This document shows positions 1 through 10,741 of a DNA stretch of 64,000 nt, piece after piece; within the stretch, counting starts at the first letter, position 1; each line of letters starts with the position of its first letter. The notes below the pieces were generated by a model that searched no databases, had not been told where the DNA came from, and worked only from the letters and a program-made list of their open reading frames with translations. The position numbers and the translations under genes were made by a program. Origin of the DNA: Chaetomium olivaceum (lineage: Eukaryota > Ascomycota > Sordariomycetes > Sordariales > Chaetomiaceae). Location of the stretch: the NCBI GenBank assembly GCA_039881045.1, contig JAYWVB010000045.1, positions 241,516 to 305,515 of the forward strand, given 5' to 3'.

Positions 1-337
1 ACCACCATTCGGTGTGCTGACAGCTCTTTTCAGTGATGGACCGCGACAGGAGGCTCACCGGATACTTGCGAGGGCAAACAGACAACCCCATAGCGCCTCT
101 GGGTTCGAGTTGAACAACCCCTGGAGAGTAAGTCATTTAGGGCAGCAATCTAGGCGATATAGAAGCTCACGCATCATAGGTCGAGAGGAGGATGTCATAA
201 AACAACGAAGTCAAGACACCCGCGGCAGCCGAATGAGGGATTACCCAAGAGAAAGCCGAGCACACCCATACATAGACACCACAGCCGTCAATTTCGTACT
301 TCGTACCATTCATTCAGCATCCCCCTTATACAGACCG
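1..337. other. Window edge, no gene recognised
   Basis: This stretch lies downstream of the NCS6 stop codon and should hold its 3' UTR. A short open frame covers most of it on the + strand, but it has no recognisable domain and runs on into the antisense of NCS6, so I do not call it a gene. Confidence 0.4.
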
Positions 338-1543
338 CTATATTTGGATTTGAGCCCGGTTCTTATTCAAACCTTCGAGGAGCATGCATGCTTGGCAGAT
401 ATCCTGACTTGACATGTAGCCGCAGCGTTTGCAGTTCCCACGGACCTGCCGAGGCGCACTCTTCGAAACGCCGGCGCCGCTCCTTATTGGAAGCTCCTGT
501 TTCTTGATACCGTTCTTCTTGCTCTCGGATATAGCCATCGCAACATCGACCTCGTGCCCCTCGTGCGCTTCGTTCTCCCTCAACTGCTTGTCCATGGCAG
601 CCATCTCGTTCCCTGATGTGCGCCCGTTCTGTGAGCCACATCCACCAATATCGTCCTCTGCAGGCACCACAGGCGATGTTTTTTGCCCCTTGCAAGCGCA
701 AGATGGCGACGACTCTCCCGGGACCAATCTTGCCATATCCTCGCCGCTTCGAACAATGTCGAGGATGGCAGTCGGACGCACCCTCTCCAACTGCTTGATG
801 AGACTCCTGGCGCTCCCACGGAACGCCTCAGGGCTGTATATGCACTCTGTGCTGAAATAGTCGAGCTTCTTATGATGAGCATATAGCACGATTTCCTTTT
901 CGTACGAGTACTTAAGGGGCTTGCTTCTCTTCACCTCAGACCTGTCGTCCCCTGTCACGATACTGGTGCTTCGTGAGAGACGTGACAGATCGCCCCGGAG
1001 GAGGTTCATGAGGACGGTCTCGGCGACGTCGTCGGCGTTGTGGCCCGTCACGACGTGTTTGATACCGAGCATCTTGGCGCCGCGATCGAGTGCCTGCCGA
1101 CGGAAGACGCCGCAATATGTGCAGTTGCCCTTCTTGCCGATCGTCTCGACAACTTGGTCCATCGTCCAGCCGTACAGCTCGTCATATCCGACCACTGTGA
1201 GAGGCATATCGTATTGGACGGCATTTCGCTTGACCGTCTCTAGCGAGTCATCACGGTACCCTTTGATCCCTTCGTCTATGCTCAAGAGAACAAGGTCTAA
1301 GCCATAATTATGTCGCTCATTCAAGGTCTTCAAAACCGAGGCCAAAACTGTCGAGTCCTTGCCGCCAGACGCTCCTATTGCCACCTTCTCGCCGGGCTGA
1401 AATAACCGTGATGAGGTGATGGTGTGGTGAACTTCATCCTCGAAAATGGTGATAAAGCAGACCTTGCAGAGCTTGGCGTGGTTCTTGGGCCGTTTGATCA
1501 GCGCTCGCTCTGTTTTGCACTTGACGCAAAGTGCGGGCGCCAT
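338..1543 (-). CDS. NCS6: Cytoplasmic tRNA 2-thiolation protein 1 (Ncs6/Ctu1)
   Basis: Single-exon gene of 401 residues. Ncs6/Ctu1 is the catalytic subunit of the cytosolic Ncs6-Ncs2 complex, which uses sulfur passed on by Urm1 to 2-thiolate the wobble uridine (mcm5s2U34) of tRNA-Lys, -Glu and -Gln. The adenylating PP-loop SGGKDS is at residues 59-64. Two CxxC pairs near the N terminus (C6/C9 and C26/C29), the central CTYCG motif and the C-terminal CKRCGYxxxxxxCQAC cluster are the expected metal or Fe-S ligands. The stretch of roughly residues 275-345 before the last zinc cluster is low in complexity and poorly conserved, as is usual in fungi. The start codon is the only ATG that gives the conserved N terminus. 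It is divergent from the ribosomal protein gene at 1906, about 360 bp away. Confidence 0.95.
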   Translation of the reverse strand: MAPALCVKCKTERALIKRPKNHAKLCKVCFITIFEDEVHHTITSSRLFQPGEKVAIGASGGKDSTVLASVLKTLNERHNYGLDLVLLSIDEGIKGYRDDSLETVKRNAVQYDMPLTVVGYDELYGWTMDQVVETIGKKGNCTYCGVFRRQALDRGAKMLGIKHVVTGHNADDVAETVLMNLLRGDLSRLSRSTSIVTGDDRSEVKRSKPLKYSYEKEIVLYAHHKKLDYFSTECIYSPEAFRGSARSLIKQLERVRPTAILDIVRSGEDMARLVPGESSPSCACKGQKTSPVVPAEDDIGGCGSQNGRTSGNEMAAMDKQLRENEAHEGHEVDVAMAISESKKNGIKKQELPIRSGAGVSKSAPRQVRGNCKRCGYMSSQDICQACMLLEGLNKNRAQIQI

Positions 1544-1905
1544 AAGAGGGTATAGGGAAGGGTATTTGTAGATAAGTGATTTGCTGGTGTTATCTGGGTA
1601 TTCTGAAGCCTTCTTGGACCGTATTGAAAGAAAGAACCTTGGTTACCACATTCACCTTTTGACTCAAAGGCCTTCGCAGATCGGGCAGTTTAAGTTGCCT
1701 GGCAGCTGGCACTGGCGAGCCTGGGTGCGAACGAACTGTTCTGCCCCACTCGCTCACGCTCTTTCCGAGGATTCCCCGCCATGCCCTGTTGGTCCGAGCG
1801 TCTGGGAAATCCACAACCTCTTTTTCTTGTGTGCAGCACCACCAAAAATTTCCCTTGCCAGAATTCTTCTCGACAACCCGGTTTTGAGCATCGCCCAACG
1901 ACAAA
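1544..1905. promoter_or_regulatory. Shared upstream region of NCS6 and RPL8
   Basis: Divergent 362-bp spacer that must hold the promoters and 5' leaders of NCS6 (leftward) and the eL8 gene (rightward). I see no clear TATA box. Two translation-related genes sharing one spacer suggests, but does not show, co-regulation. Confidence 0.4.
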
Positions 1906-3056
1906 ATGGTAAGCACCCGATGACGATAACACCACCCGCAAGGCATCTTACGATGCATACTTGCAACACGCTCTCAACGATCTTTCGGGATCCGCGAGTT
2001 GCATGAATTTCCGCTTGCTGGTTGCAAAACCGCAGGTGATGAATGGCTTGAGCTGGCTCGTGATGTGCGGAAACGCCATCCAGCCTCTCTTTAGAGTTCA
2101 GAAGATCACAGTCAATGGAAAACATTTACTGATGTCTTCTCCTCAATGATAGCCTCCCGCAAAGTCTGGTAAGAAGGCCGCTCCGGCCCCTTTCCCTCAG
2201 GGGAAGGCTGGCTCCAAGAAGGCCCCCAAGGTGAGTTACCTCCCAATAATAGCCCCATTGGGCTTCGATCTCGTGTGCTGACAACCCTCTAGAACCCGCT
2301 TATCGAGAAGCGGCCCCGGAACTTCGGTATCGGCCAGGCCATCCAGCCCAAGCGCAACTTGTCGCGCATGGTTAAGTGGCCCGAGTATATCCGCCTCCAG
2401 CGCCAGAAGAAGATCCTCAACATGCGCCTCAAGGTGCCTCCTGCGATCGCCCAGTTCCAGCAGGTCCTTGACAAGAACACCGCCGCCCAGGCTTTCAAGC
2501 TCCTCAACAAGTACCGCCCTGAGACCAAGACGGACAAGAAGGAGCGTCTCCTCAAGGAGGCCACCGCCATCAAGGAGGGCAAGAAGAAGGAGGACGTCAG
2601 CAAGAAGCCCTACGTCGTCAAGTATGGTCTCAACCACGTTGTCGGCCTGATCGAGAACAAGAAGGCCTCGCTCGTCCTCATTCCCAACGATGTCGACCCC
2701 ATTGAGCTCGTCATCTTCCTCCCCGCCCTCTGCCGCAAGATGGGCATCCCCTATGCCATCATCAAGGGCAAGGCCAGGCTCGGAACTGTCGTCCACAAGA
2801 AGGTAGGCTTTTTGCGATTCTTTATGAAGAGGACTAGTGCTAACGCCATCTCCAGACCGCCGCTGTCCTCGCCATCACCGAGGTTCGCTCCGAGGACAAG
2901 AACGAGCTGTCCAAGCTCGTCTCCGCCATCAAGGAGGGCTACGTCGAGAAGCACGAGGATGCCCGCAAGAAGTGGGGTGGTGGCATCATGGGCTACAAGG
3001 CCCAGAAGCGCATCGAGAAGCGCCAGAAGGCCATCGAGACCGCCATCAAGGTTTAA
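1906..3056 (+). CDS. RPL8: 60S ribosomal protein eL8 (L7a/Rpl8)
   Basis: Four exons: 1906-1908, 2153-2230, 2293-2802 and 2856-3056, giving 263 residues, close to yeast Rpl8 (256) and human L7a (266). eL8 is a component of the cytosolic large subunit and belongs to the L7Ae/L30e/S12e RNA-binding superfamily. Visible landmarks are the Lys-rich N terminus, the NPLIEKRPRNFGIGQ segment, the L7Ae core (KYGLNHVVGLIENKKA... LVLIPNDVDPIELVIFLPALC) and the GYKAQKRI tail. The first exon is the ATG alone: ATG is followed at once by gtaagc, and the intron ends at 2152 before CCTCCCGCA (Pro-Pro-Ala). This first-intron-after-ATG layout is common in fungal ribosomal protein genes. All phases agree, and the last intron has a GCTAAC branch point. 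Confidence 0.95.
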
Positions 3057-4557
3057 TGAAGCATTTCAATGGTCGGATGGGCGGTGCTGCACTTACGAAT
3101 GGCGTACGGGAATACCAAAACCAGATCAGGGTGAAATAAACTGCTTGCCTCGGCCACATATAACGGGCGTTGATACCAGGTTTTGTTTTTCTTTTCGGGT
3201 CGGGTCGGGACAGCTGAATGAATGCGATGGATTCTCCCAGATGCACAAGTTCAGAATCCCATGCGCTGTGACCGACCGTCTTTCCAATCTGGTTCCTTCG
3301 TTTTCCAACGTCGAAGGTCACATGGCGCTACCCCATGTTTTGAGTTTCGTTCCCGGATTCAGCCAGCATAACGCGGGGAAGCACAGGAGATTGCCGCTAC
3401 CAAACAAGACAGTTAAATGCTGTATCAAAGGGCAACCCAAGCCGAATGTCCACGACGTCCGGACATTATCATGCGACACAAGTGAAGGATCGACAGCACG
3501 GGTCCGCGGCAGTTGGTCCGGGGAGACAGATATCTCTGGAGGAAGCAACGCTACCTAACAAGTTCTAGAAGTGGCCAAAATCCATCATGTCGTTACTATG
3601 TATGTATGTATGTATGTATGTATGTATGCACAATGCCCTTTCTCAACTCCCTAATTATGTCCCCCCCATTGTTTCGGAATCTAGAATGCTCAACTTTTAT
3701 GATTATTCCCATCGACAGATATTTCCAAGTAAGCAACCCGAAAGCGAGAGATGACAAGCATTATCTGATCCGTGCCCAGCCCCCCCAATCACCCTTGGAG
3801 CCCCCCATGCTTTTTGCATATCAGATCTGGGTCGGAAGTGAGGCGGAGAGAAGCGTTTCATGCGGCACTGCGGACTTGAGACGAGGGGTATGCCCTGTCG
3901 TTTGGGCTCAACAACGGCCTGTCACACAGACCCTCGAGAGAACCGAGTCCCAAACCCTCGGCGGAGGGACGGGCATGTGTAGCCAAGGTCGCACATCCGC
4001 GGGCATCGGAAATGCTTATGAGGACCTCGAGGCCGCTCTTCTCGGTTGCCGATCTCAGTTCTTCTTTCCCATCTGAATTTGAACAGTTCCGTCCCCTTGT
4101 CGCTGCCACACGCTGCCGCTGCGAGTCGCAACACCAACCCCCACGCAGTTCCCCCCGCTATCAAGATCCCTTGCTCAACAAACCCCGGCAGTCTCCGCTT
4201 TCCCCGGCTCCTGAGGCGTTTGCGTGCTTGCCCCCCATCTTTTAAGCTCTTAGTCTTTCTTGGCACGTTGGGACGTGGGTGGTCATTGCATCCGGCCCCA
4301 TCCCGCGGCGCACGCTTACACGTCTAAGACGAGAGTGGCCTGGTGTATAAGCTGTTTCGGGGGCAATTGCATCTCCACGGGCAAACGTGCCCGACAGCCC
4401 AGCTGAGTGCTCGGGTCATACGAACAAGACCGAAGTCGCTCGTCTGGTTTTAAGTCTCGGAGCTGTCCGGGACTTCTTCCCCTCACACTCCTATTTGCTT
4501 TCCTGGTTTGGATCGACTTTCTTGCTATTGCTTGTGGTTAGAGATAACCAAACGACA
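3057..4557. other. Intergenic, eL8 3' region to carbonic anhydrase leader
   Basis: No convincing gene. It holds the eL8 3' UTR, a (TATG)8 microsatellite, a C-rich tract near 3780-3810 and a pyrimidine-rich stretch before the carbonic anhydrase ATG. An open frame continuing from the eL8 exon frame past 3056 is only a shadow. Confidence 0.5.
3597..3628. repeat. (TATG)8 microsatellite
   Basis: Eight perfect TATG units in the eL8-to-carbonic-anhydrase spacer, about 540 bp after the eL8 stop codon. Confidence 0.95.
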
Positions 4558-5444
4558 ATGGCGCAAGGCAGGTTTAACTTACAATCACCACCCCAAAAGA
4601 GGCACCTTGTTAACGAGAACCCCCCAAAACAGAAGACAGCTTTCTCTACGCTCTAAGCTCCAACAACGCCTGGGCCGGCTACAAAGCGCACCAGAACCCC
4701 AATTTCTTCCCCAAGCTCGCCAGCGGGCAGTCCCCCCAGATCCGTAAGCAAGCTCCTTCCCTCTCCCTATGTCCCCAACCCCCCTTTCCCCCTCCCCCAA
4801 ACCCTCCAACCCAAACCAACCAACCCAACCAACCCACTAACCCCCGCCCGCACCCGCACACAGTCTGGCTCGGGTGCTCCGACTCGCGCTGCCCGGAAAC
4901 CACCATCCTCGGCCTGCAACCGGGGGACGTGTTCGTGCACCGCAACATCGCCAACATCGTCTCGCCCACCGACATCAACACGTCGGCGGTGATCGAGTTC
5001 GCCGTCGCCCACCTGCGCGTCGCCCACATCGTGCTGTGCGGCCACTCGGGCTGCGGCGGGGCCATCGCGGCGCTGGGCGGCGCCCGCCTGGGCGGGGTGC
5101 TGGATACGTGGCTGACCCCCTTGCGGGCGGTCGTCCGCGGGAATGAGGACGAGTTGGGCGCGGTGAGGGATGAGAAGGCCCGCGCGGTGCGGGTGGCTGA
5201 GTTGAATGTCCGGGCGGGCGTGGAGGTGTTGATGGCGAATGGGGTGGTGCAGGACGCGGTTCGAGAGAGGGGGCTGCAGGTGCATGGGTGTTTCTTTGAT
5301 GTGGGTAGTGGGAGGGTGAGGGATTTGGGGGTGGGGACGAAGAACGGGCCGGTGAGGGCTGCGGGGGGGAGTGGCGAGGAGGTTAGGGGGCGGCATGCGC
5401 AGTTGGTGTTTAGGGGGGGGAATGCCTCCATGGCGGTGCGGTGA
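4558..5444 (+). CDS. Beta-class carbonic anhydrase
   Basis: Reversible hydration of CO2 to bicarbonate. Proposed exons are 4558-4571, 4640-4743 and 4864-5444, giving 232 residues, normal for a fungal beta-CA. The zinc site is plain: CSDSR (C44, D46, R48) and HSGC (H100, C103), the canonical Cys-Asp/Arg-His-Cys arrangement. The conserved start of the mature domain (LYALSSNNAWAGYKAHQ) and the GQLVFRGG-like end are present. Exons 2 and 3 are secure. The 14-nt first exon (Met-Ala-Gln-Gly) joined across a 68-nt intron with a weak GTTTAA donor is my best phase-consistent solution, and no mitochondrial presequence is visible. Codon use changes sharply near 5110, from C-ending to G-ending codons. Confidence 0.88.
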
Positions 5445-6233
5445 GTTGGGGTTTGTCTGTTGTCTTGCTTCTTGCTCGGGGGTTGCCGTTGAGCTTTGTG
5501 TATCTTGGCCGGCTGCCGGATGGGGTGGTTCGTATGGCTGGAGTATGGGATGGCGGAGGATTACTGGTATGTCGGTCCTCAATGACAATATGATGGTTCT
5601 ACTCAGGGAAGGGAAACGATAACTGTAATAGCTTTACCCCTTTGATACTGACACTGTCAAGGGCCTTCAGGCCAGGCCAGCTCAATCAATTACCTATAAT
5701 ACTAAACATCCGCAGGGCTTCTGCAGGAACTACTATGACTCTATAACTTACAAATCATAGCGTGCAATTCCATCGCTCGGACAAAACCCCGCTACGGTAT
5801 TTGCCTACTTGGGGTGTGGAGCGCTTGTTGCGCATAGGGCGGCTTTCTGTCTTCGCCCCCTCCAAGTCTGGGCCATGTTGCATTTGATCTAACGCACCGG
5901 TCTCGGGGTCCTCGGGTGAAGCCTTGCACCGTTTGGTCGTCGGATAGCGGCATCGGCAAGGGGATCGACGCGTCCACCATGCCATAGAAGCTCGACTGCC
6001 TCGACACGCTGTCGTCCTGTTGGCCCTCCAAGGCCGTAGCAATAGCCGCCCCCCTACGCAACAAAACCAACCCCACACCCCAAGTATGCACTATATTCTA
6101 GTCCCGCTTCTCGCCAAACCGCCGGGGCCGCCTCCTCACATAGAGGACAAGGCCCCACTGCACGACAGTTTAAAGCCGACGAGCACCCAAAGTTGCCTTA
6201 CCCCTCTTCCAACATCCCTATCGAACATCCCCG
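5445..6233. other. Intergenic spacer upstream of the NIS synthetase
   Basis: No gene supported. A minus-strand open frame (about 5792-6091) has no ATG at its beginning and no recognised domain. The last 150 bp should hold the NIS synthetase promoter. Confidence 0.45.
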
Positions 6234-8313
6234 ATGGCACTCGCATTACTTAGGCGCGCAATGGTTTTCGCCGGCCTCCTGGATCGAGGAGAGACGATCC
6301 AGGATGGCCTCAACTTGGCCCAGCAAGCGGCTATGGAGACTACCTCACGACTCATCACAGCCCTGGTTAATGACGGCTTAGTGCACGTTACCGCCGAGGA
6401 CGACAAGCTCTCGCGCAGCATATCGACCCTCACCTTAGGAAGTCCCACGGATCGGGGTAAGGACTCTGTTTGCATAAAGATATCTTTGCGCGGGGGCACT
6501 CGGTACGAGCTACTCTTTCCGACAAAACCTGGGGAGTCTACGGTCCTTACGCCGCCGCTCGAGCCCGCTGATATAGTCGGCCCGGTCGTCATCCAGGATA
6601 TGGCCGAATCAAATGGCCCTCGGCGATTTGAACACCGGCCAGAGAAAGTGTTTGACGTGGTTGCGCCGTGGATTTGCCCCGACCAGGCCATGGCGGGAAA
6701 GCTGCGCGGCGAGCTCGAGAACTCGGCAGATAACCAAGGTACTGTTGTACGTCCCAGATATTGACTCTCTAGGTACGCTGTCTAACGTCAAGAACGGGAT
6801 AGAACGGTGGTTGAAGTTTGAACCTTTACAGCCCCCTCTACAGCTTGGCTCACCTCTCATCGAATGGGAGCAGCGAGTTATCAAAGGCCACCCGACTCAT
6901 CCCGTAGGTGCCGCTCCTCAGCTTGGTTTTACCCCGATTCTAAGGGGTGACGCAGATGCACCGCTCATTCTGTGCCGATCCGCCCCCAAACCCCAATATC
7001 GGGGACATCGAGGACTTTCTGAAGGCCAAGGTCATCATCATCTCGGTCCCACGGCGCCGTATTCACCTGGACGGACCTTTCGAGGAGTTGATCGCGCCGC
7101 TGGTCCAAAGACTAAACATTGCTACCGAGGATATTCCTTCCGATCGGGTGTTAGTGCCATGTTTCGCCGCTCAGCTGCCCACCATACACCGGTATTTTGG
7201 TACCGACGCCATCAAGGTGGGCTCGTCCCAGCTTCACGGCATGCGCCAGGCCTCGATGCGTACAGTCTCGTTTCCGGACTTTTCGTTCCATGTCAAGATG
7301 GCCCTGAGCTTCACCATCACCAGCGCCATGCGCACCATGACTCCCTGGACCACGCGTATGTGCATCGAGGTCTCCAAGATGCTGGAGGACATTGTAGATC
7401 CCGAGCTCTTGTGGATTGCCCGCAAGAGGGCAGCCGCCTGCAGCGCCGACGGTGACTTTGAGGTTGCCAAGCACTTGTCTGTCATGCTGCGCGAGGACCC
7501 GGAGCCACGGGCCCGCGAGCTCGGCCAGTGCCTGGTCCTGCCGGCTGCGCTTTTCGAGGCCCCCGGGGAGGACCGCGTTGCGCGTGCCGTCGCGCTCTTC
7601 AACCTGGGGACGATGCTCGGGGGGCGCAAGGAATGGTTCCGCAAGTGTGTGATTTCTGTCATGCCTCATGGCCTGTTTCCTCAACGAGTCTGAGCCGTAA
7701 CTAACCTCACCCCCAGCTACGCCAGCCTCTACTTCCGGGCCGTCGTCCCGCTTCTCGTTTCCCATGGCATCTGCCTGGAGGCGCATATGCAGAACGTCCT
7801 CGCCCGCTTTGACGTCGAGACGGGCGCGCTGCGGGGCTTCGTGTATCGCGACATGGGTGGACTGCGCATGCACGTGCCGACGATGGAGGCCCGGGGCGTG
7901 CGTATCAAGTCCGCGGATTTGGTTCCCGGAGCGGTCGTCCTGACGGACGATCTGGAGGCTGTGTGGGCAAACGCGTACCACAGCTTCGAGAACCACATGG
8001 GAGGCGCGCTGCGAGGCCTGGGGCTCCAGTGGGAAGGGGGCTGGGACATTGTGAGGGAGGAGCTGAAGGCGGCACTGGACGCAAGCCCCGACCCCGACGG
8101 GAGGGCGGCCGAACTGCTGGAGTTTATGGTTCAGCCTACCGTGAAGCGGAAAGCGTTTCTACGGATGAAGATTGCCGGGGTGTATCGCGGCGTAAGTATT
8201 GGTGAGCCCGTGGGCTGGGTGCCCCATCTGCTAACCAAGTTGTGTTCTAGAGAGTGTACTCGAGGCTTCCAAATCCTTTGTCCATAAAAGGTGATGGACA
8301 GGCCTCGCCTTAG
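6234..8313 (+). CDS. IucA/IucC-family NRPS-independent siderophore (NIS) synthetase
   Basis: Five exons: 6234-6738, 6803-6903, 6956-7644, 7717-8191 and 8251-8313, all in phase, giving 610 residues, the usual IucA/IucC length (about 580-620). NIS synthetases adenylate a carboxylate (typically citrate) and condense it with an amine, hydroxylamine or alcohol to build carboxylate siderophores. Family landmarks in order: GHPTHP directly followed by MHRSF (about residues 196-207), the KMALSFTITSAMRTM core, the HGICLEAHMQN motif (about 448-458), RDMGGLRMH (about 476-484), and a C terminus with the typical NPL ending. Introns are 52-72 nt, several with CTAAC branch points. There are no frame breaks. 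No transporter or other siderophore gene is adjacent; the nearest possible partner is the OCD-family gene at 13433. Such enzymes are bacterial or mucoromycete in the best-known cases, so transfer into ascomycetes is plausible. Substrate unknown. Confidence 0.88.
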
Positions 8314-9913
8314 ACATCGCCGAGCTTGACCATATCCTGCTCCTCAAGATACATGGCTGAGTGTTTTACAAGAGATTGACTGTAGGAACACGAGCTGCCA
8401 CACTGGGATACAAGAAGGCCAGGGACATAGAACCGAGCCTCAGGAAAGGGAGAACGGTAGGACGATGGAACAGGGGCAGAATGACCAAACCATCGCGGCC
8501 CCGTCACCACATGGTGGTGGTTGCGGCAACTACGCTCACAATTGTATCCTCCACCTGCCCCCAAGTCCTCCAATGCAGGCAGCATCTTGGCCCGGTTGGG
8601 AAGCGTGTCGTGGCCGTCGGTGGGTGACCGTAGGGGCAAATCCGACCCGATGGGCTAGGGTATCACTAGCTCCCTCACACACGGCATGCTTTAAAGTAAT
8701 CCTCTCAACAAAGCTGGCGAGGGAGGCGGGACGTGCGGCATGACCATATTCTCCCCCTTCTTGAGCAGATACTACCCGCGGTGCCCGTCCATGACGAACG
8801 TGTCAGCGAGGTTTTTGTTCTTCAGTCCAGACTGAATCAGCTCCGAGGTGAAAAGTGTGTACATAACTAGGGGAGAGCGGACGGGATCCCGTGCTTTTAT
8901 ATGAATATATAGCCCACTGTAGGCAGGAAACTTATTGAGGTTGCGACTTAACAGCGAAAGCCATTTGCAACCAAATCGGCGTGCGCCCGCCGCTGAAACC
9001 AACTTTGGCAAAAGTACCTTACCTACGTGGCTACATACGCGATCAAAAAATCAAGCATACACAAAAAAAGGACCCTTTCTACTAGAACGAATAAATGGCG
9101 GCCTTTTACACCCCACCACGATCCACGACCTTCCACCCACCCAGCGTAGAGGAACATATTATTAGACGTGTTACCGACTGTATGTTATCTTCGTCTATTC
9201 CGATCCCAATAGAAAATGGGTCACGCTCCTGCTAATAATTGCGTTTGAGCTTCCTTGGCAGCTGTTTGCCCTTGTAGTTCTCCGTTCCCGCCCGTAACTT
9301 TACAGAACGAAGTGAAGGAAGTAAACTTGAAATGAGTGAGGTGTCCAATGCCTTCCAGTCTGCAGCCGGGGAGGGGATCACTTGTTGAAGACTTCGCTAA
9401 TATAAAGGCCAAGGAGATGTCAACTGGGAAAAAGAAAAAGGACAGAAGGACCTGAATTTTGGATATGAGTAGAGAGATTGGCCGCAGAGCGTCTTTGTTA
9501 CAAAGGGCGGCAGTCATGTCATACAGTGATATATATCATGTGACACCCATTATCATCAACCAGATAGTTTCAGCGTGGCTCGCCAGCTACAGTGAAAGGA
9601 GATTCATACGGCATAATGTCTGTTTATTTGTATTTATTATATCGTATCTATTATATCATCGAAGGACTATCTCCTTGTATGGAATAGCACCTGGGGTGAG
9701 GGACTCTGATCTGATGAACAAAAGAACAACTTGAGACAATAAATCAAGTGTTTTTGGGTGAACTTTTGACCGATGCCAGGCTCTATGGGGAAATCTGGGT
9801 GCCATAAATCTCACTTCGCGCTGGCGACTAAGCAGCAAACTATTCGCAACAAGGCCACACACCCGACTAAGCAAGCACACACAAGAATTAAATCTTCTCT
9901 ACCAAAAAGAAAG
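8314..9913. other. Intergenic, AT-richer toward its end
   Basis: No supported gene. About 9400-9760 is noticeably AT-rich. Small open frames on both strands (for example minus 8772-9011) lack recognisable domains and could be relics. Confidence 0.45.
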
Positions 9914-10361
9914 ATGGCTTCTACTCACCCCACCATCAGCATTGTCTACCATCGCAATCAATCATTCAAGATGGCTACTAATGATACGGAAATTGCTCGT
10001 CTTGCCAGTAGTAAGTTGATTCCCAGTATCCTAACTAAACTTCGATAGAATACCTAGGCAACGCCTTTGCTAATAATGGTATTCAGGCGCCCTTAACCTC
10101 TTGGGTAAGGCCGCACGTGAACGCTTACGCAGCAAGAATATTACGCCCAGCCCGGACGGCACTTTGGAAAAATGTGCTATTATACGAAATGCAGCACTGG
10201 ATGTCCGCATCCCAGTCGATTTCAAGATCAACGAGCAATTCCTCGCAATAACTATCCAGGCCGCTGAAGCGCGTGCCAGCGAGGTTAGATGGAAGTGCAC
10301 TATTACGATTGTTATCGTGGTTTGCCTTGCCGCCTTGGTGGCTTTCTTGCGCTGTCATTAA
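9914..10361 (+). CDS. Small orphan protein with a C-terminal membrane anchor
   Basis: Proposed exons 9914-10010 and 10087-10361 (intron with a gtaagt donor, 76 nt), giving 123 residues. I do not recognise the family. The bulk is a soluble segment with a basic patch (GKAARERLRSKN). The last 25 residues form a single hydrophobic helix (TITIVIVVCLAALVAFL) followed by a short RCH end, the layout of a tail-anchored protein. The donor is strong, and phase 1 to phase 1 joining removes an in-frame stop, which supports the splice. An alternative acceptor at the first TAG in the intron breaks the frame. No neighbouring gene suggests a role. Confidence 0.5.
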
Positions 10362-10741
10362 CTACCGACACAACACCCATGTATAATCCCCATCAATCTC
10401 CTTGCGCCGCGCTTGATGAAACGAGGACTGACCTGTTCTGCGTTTCTTAGCTCAGCGTACACGACTGCGTCTCAATAAGCGATGGACCGGAAGGAAAAAT
10501 CAATGATGGGTTCTGAAAACTAGAGGGGACAATGCTGCCACGGCGCGCTGGGTGGAGAGGTAGAGGGCTGGGATATGGTGGCTCATGGGGATGTCGTCGA
10601 CAAATGCTGTTAACCCAGCTGGGACGTGGTTATACAGACCTTCGATAATTCCAATATAAATCCCATCTCACCGAAAACCGTTCTGGCGCAGCTGGTCACC
10701 CCGATTGTCCGCTTTTCCCGACATTTTCTCAGAGCTCGTAC
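10362..10741. other. Intergenic, putative promoter of the 10742 gene
   Basis: Short spacer. It contains a TATAAA match at 10655-10660, about 80 bp before the next proposed start codon. Nothing else is recognised. Confidence 0.4.
10655..10660 (+). promoter_or_regulatory. Possible TATA box
   Basis: TATAAA, 82 bp upstream of the ATG at 10742. Position is sensible for a fungal core promoter, but a six-base match alone is weak. Confidence 0.3.

Noticed and set aside
5792..6091. Minus-strand open frame next to the NIS synthetase, with a plausible-looking amino-acid stretch
   Set aside because: It begins without an ATG, has no recognised domain and no splice solution I could support.
8772..9011. 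Short minus-strand frame resembling the tail end of an enzyme
   Set aside because: Too short and no family match; may be a relic but unsupported.
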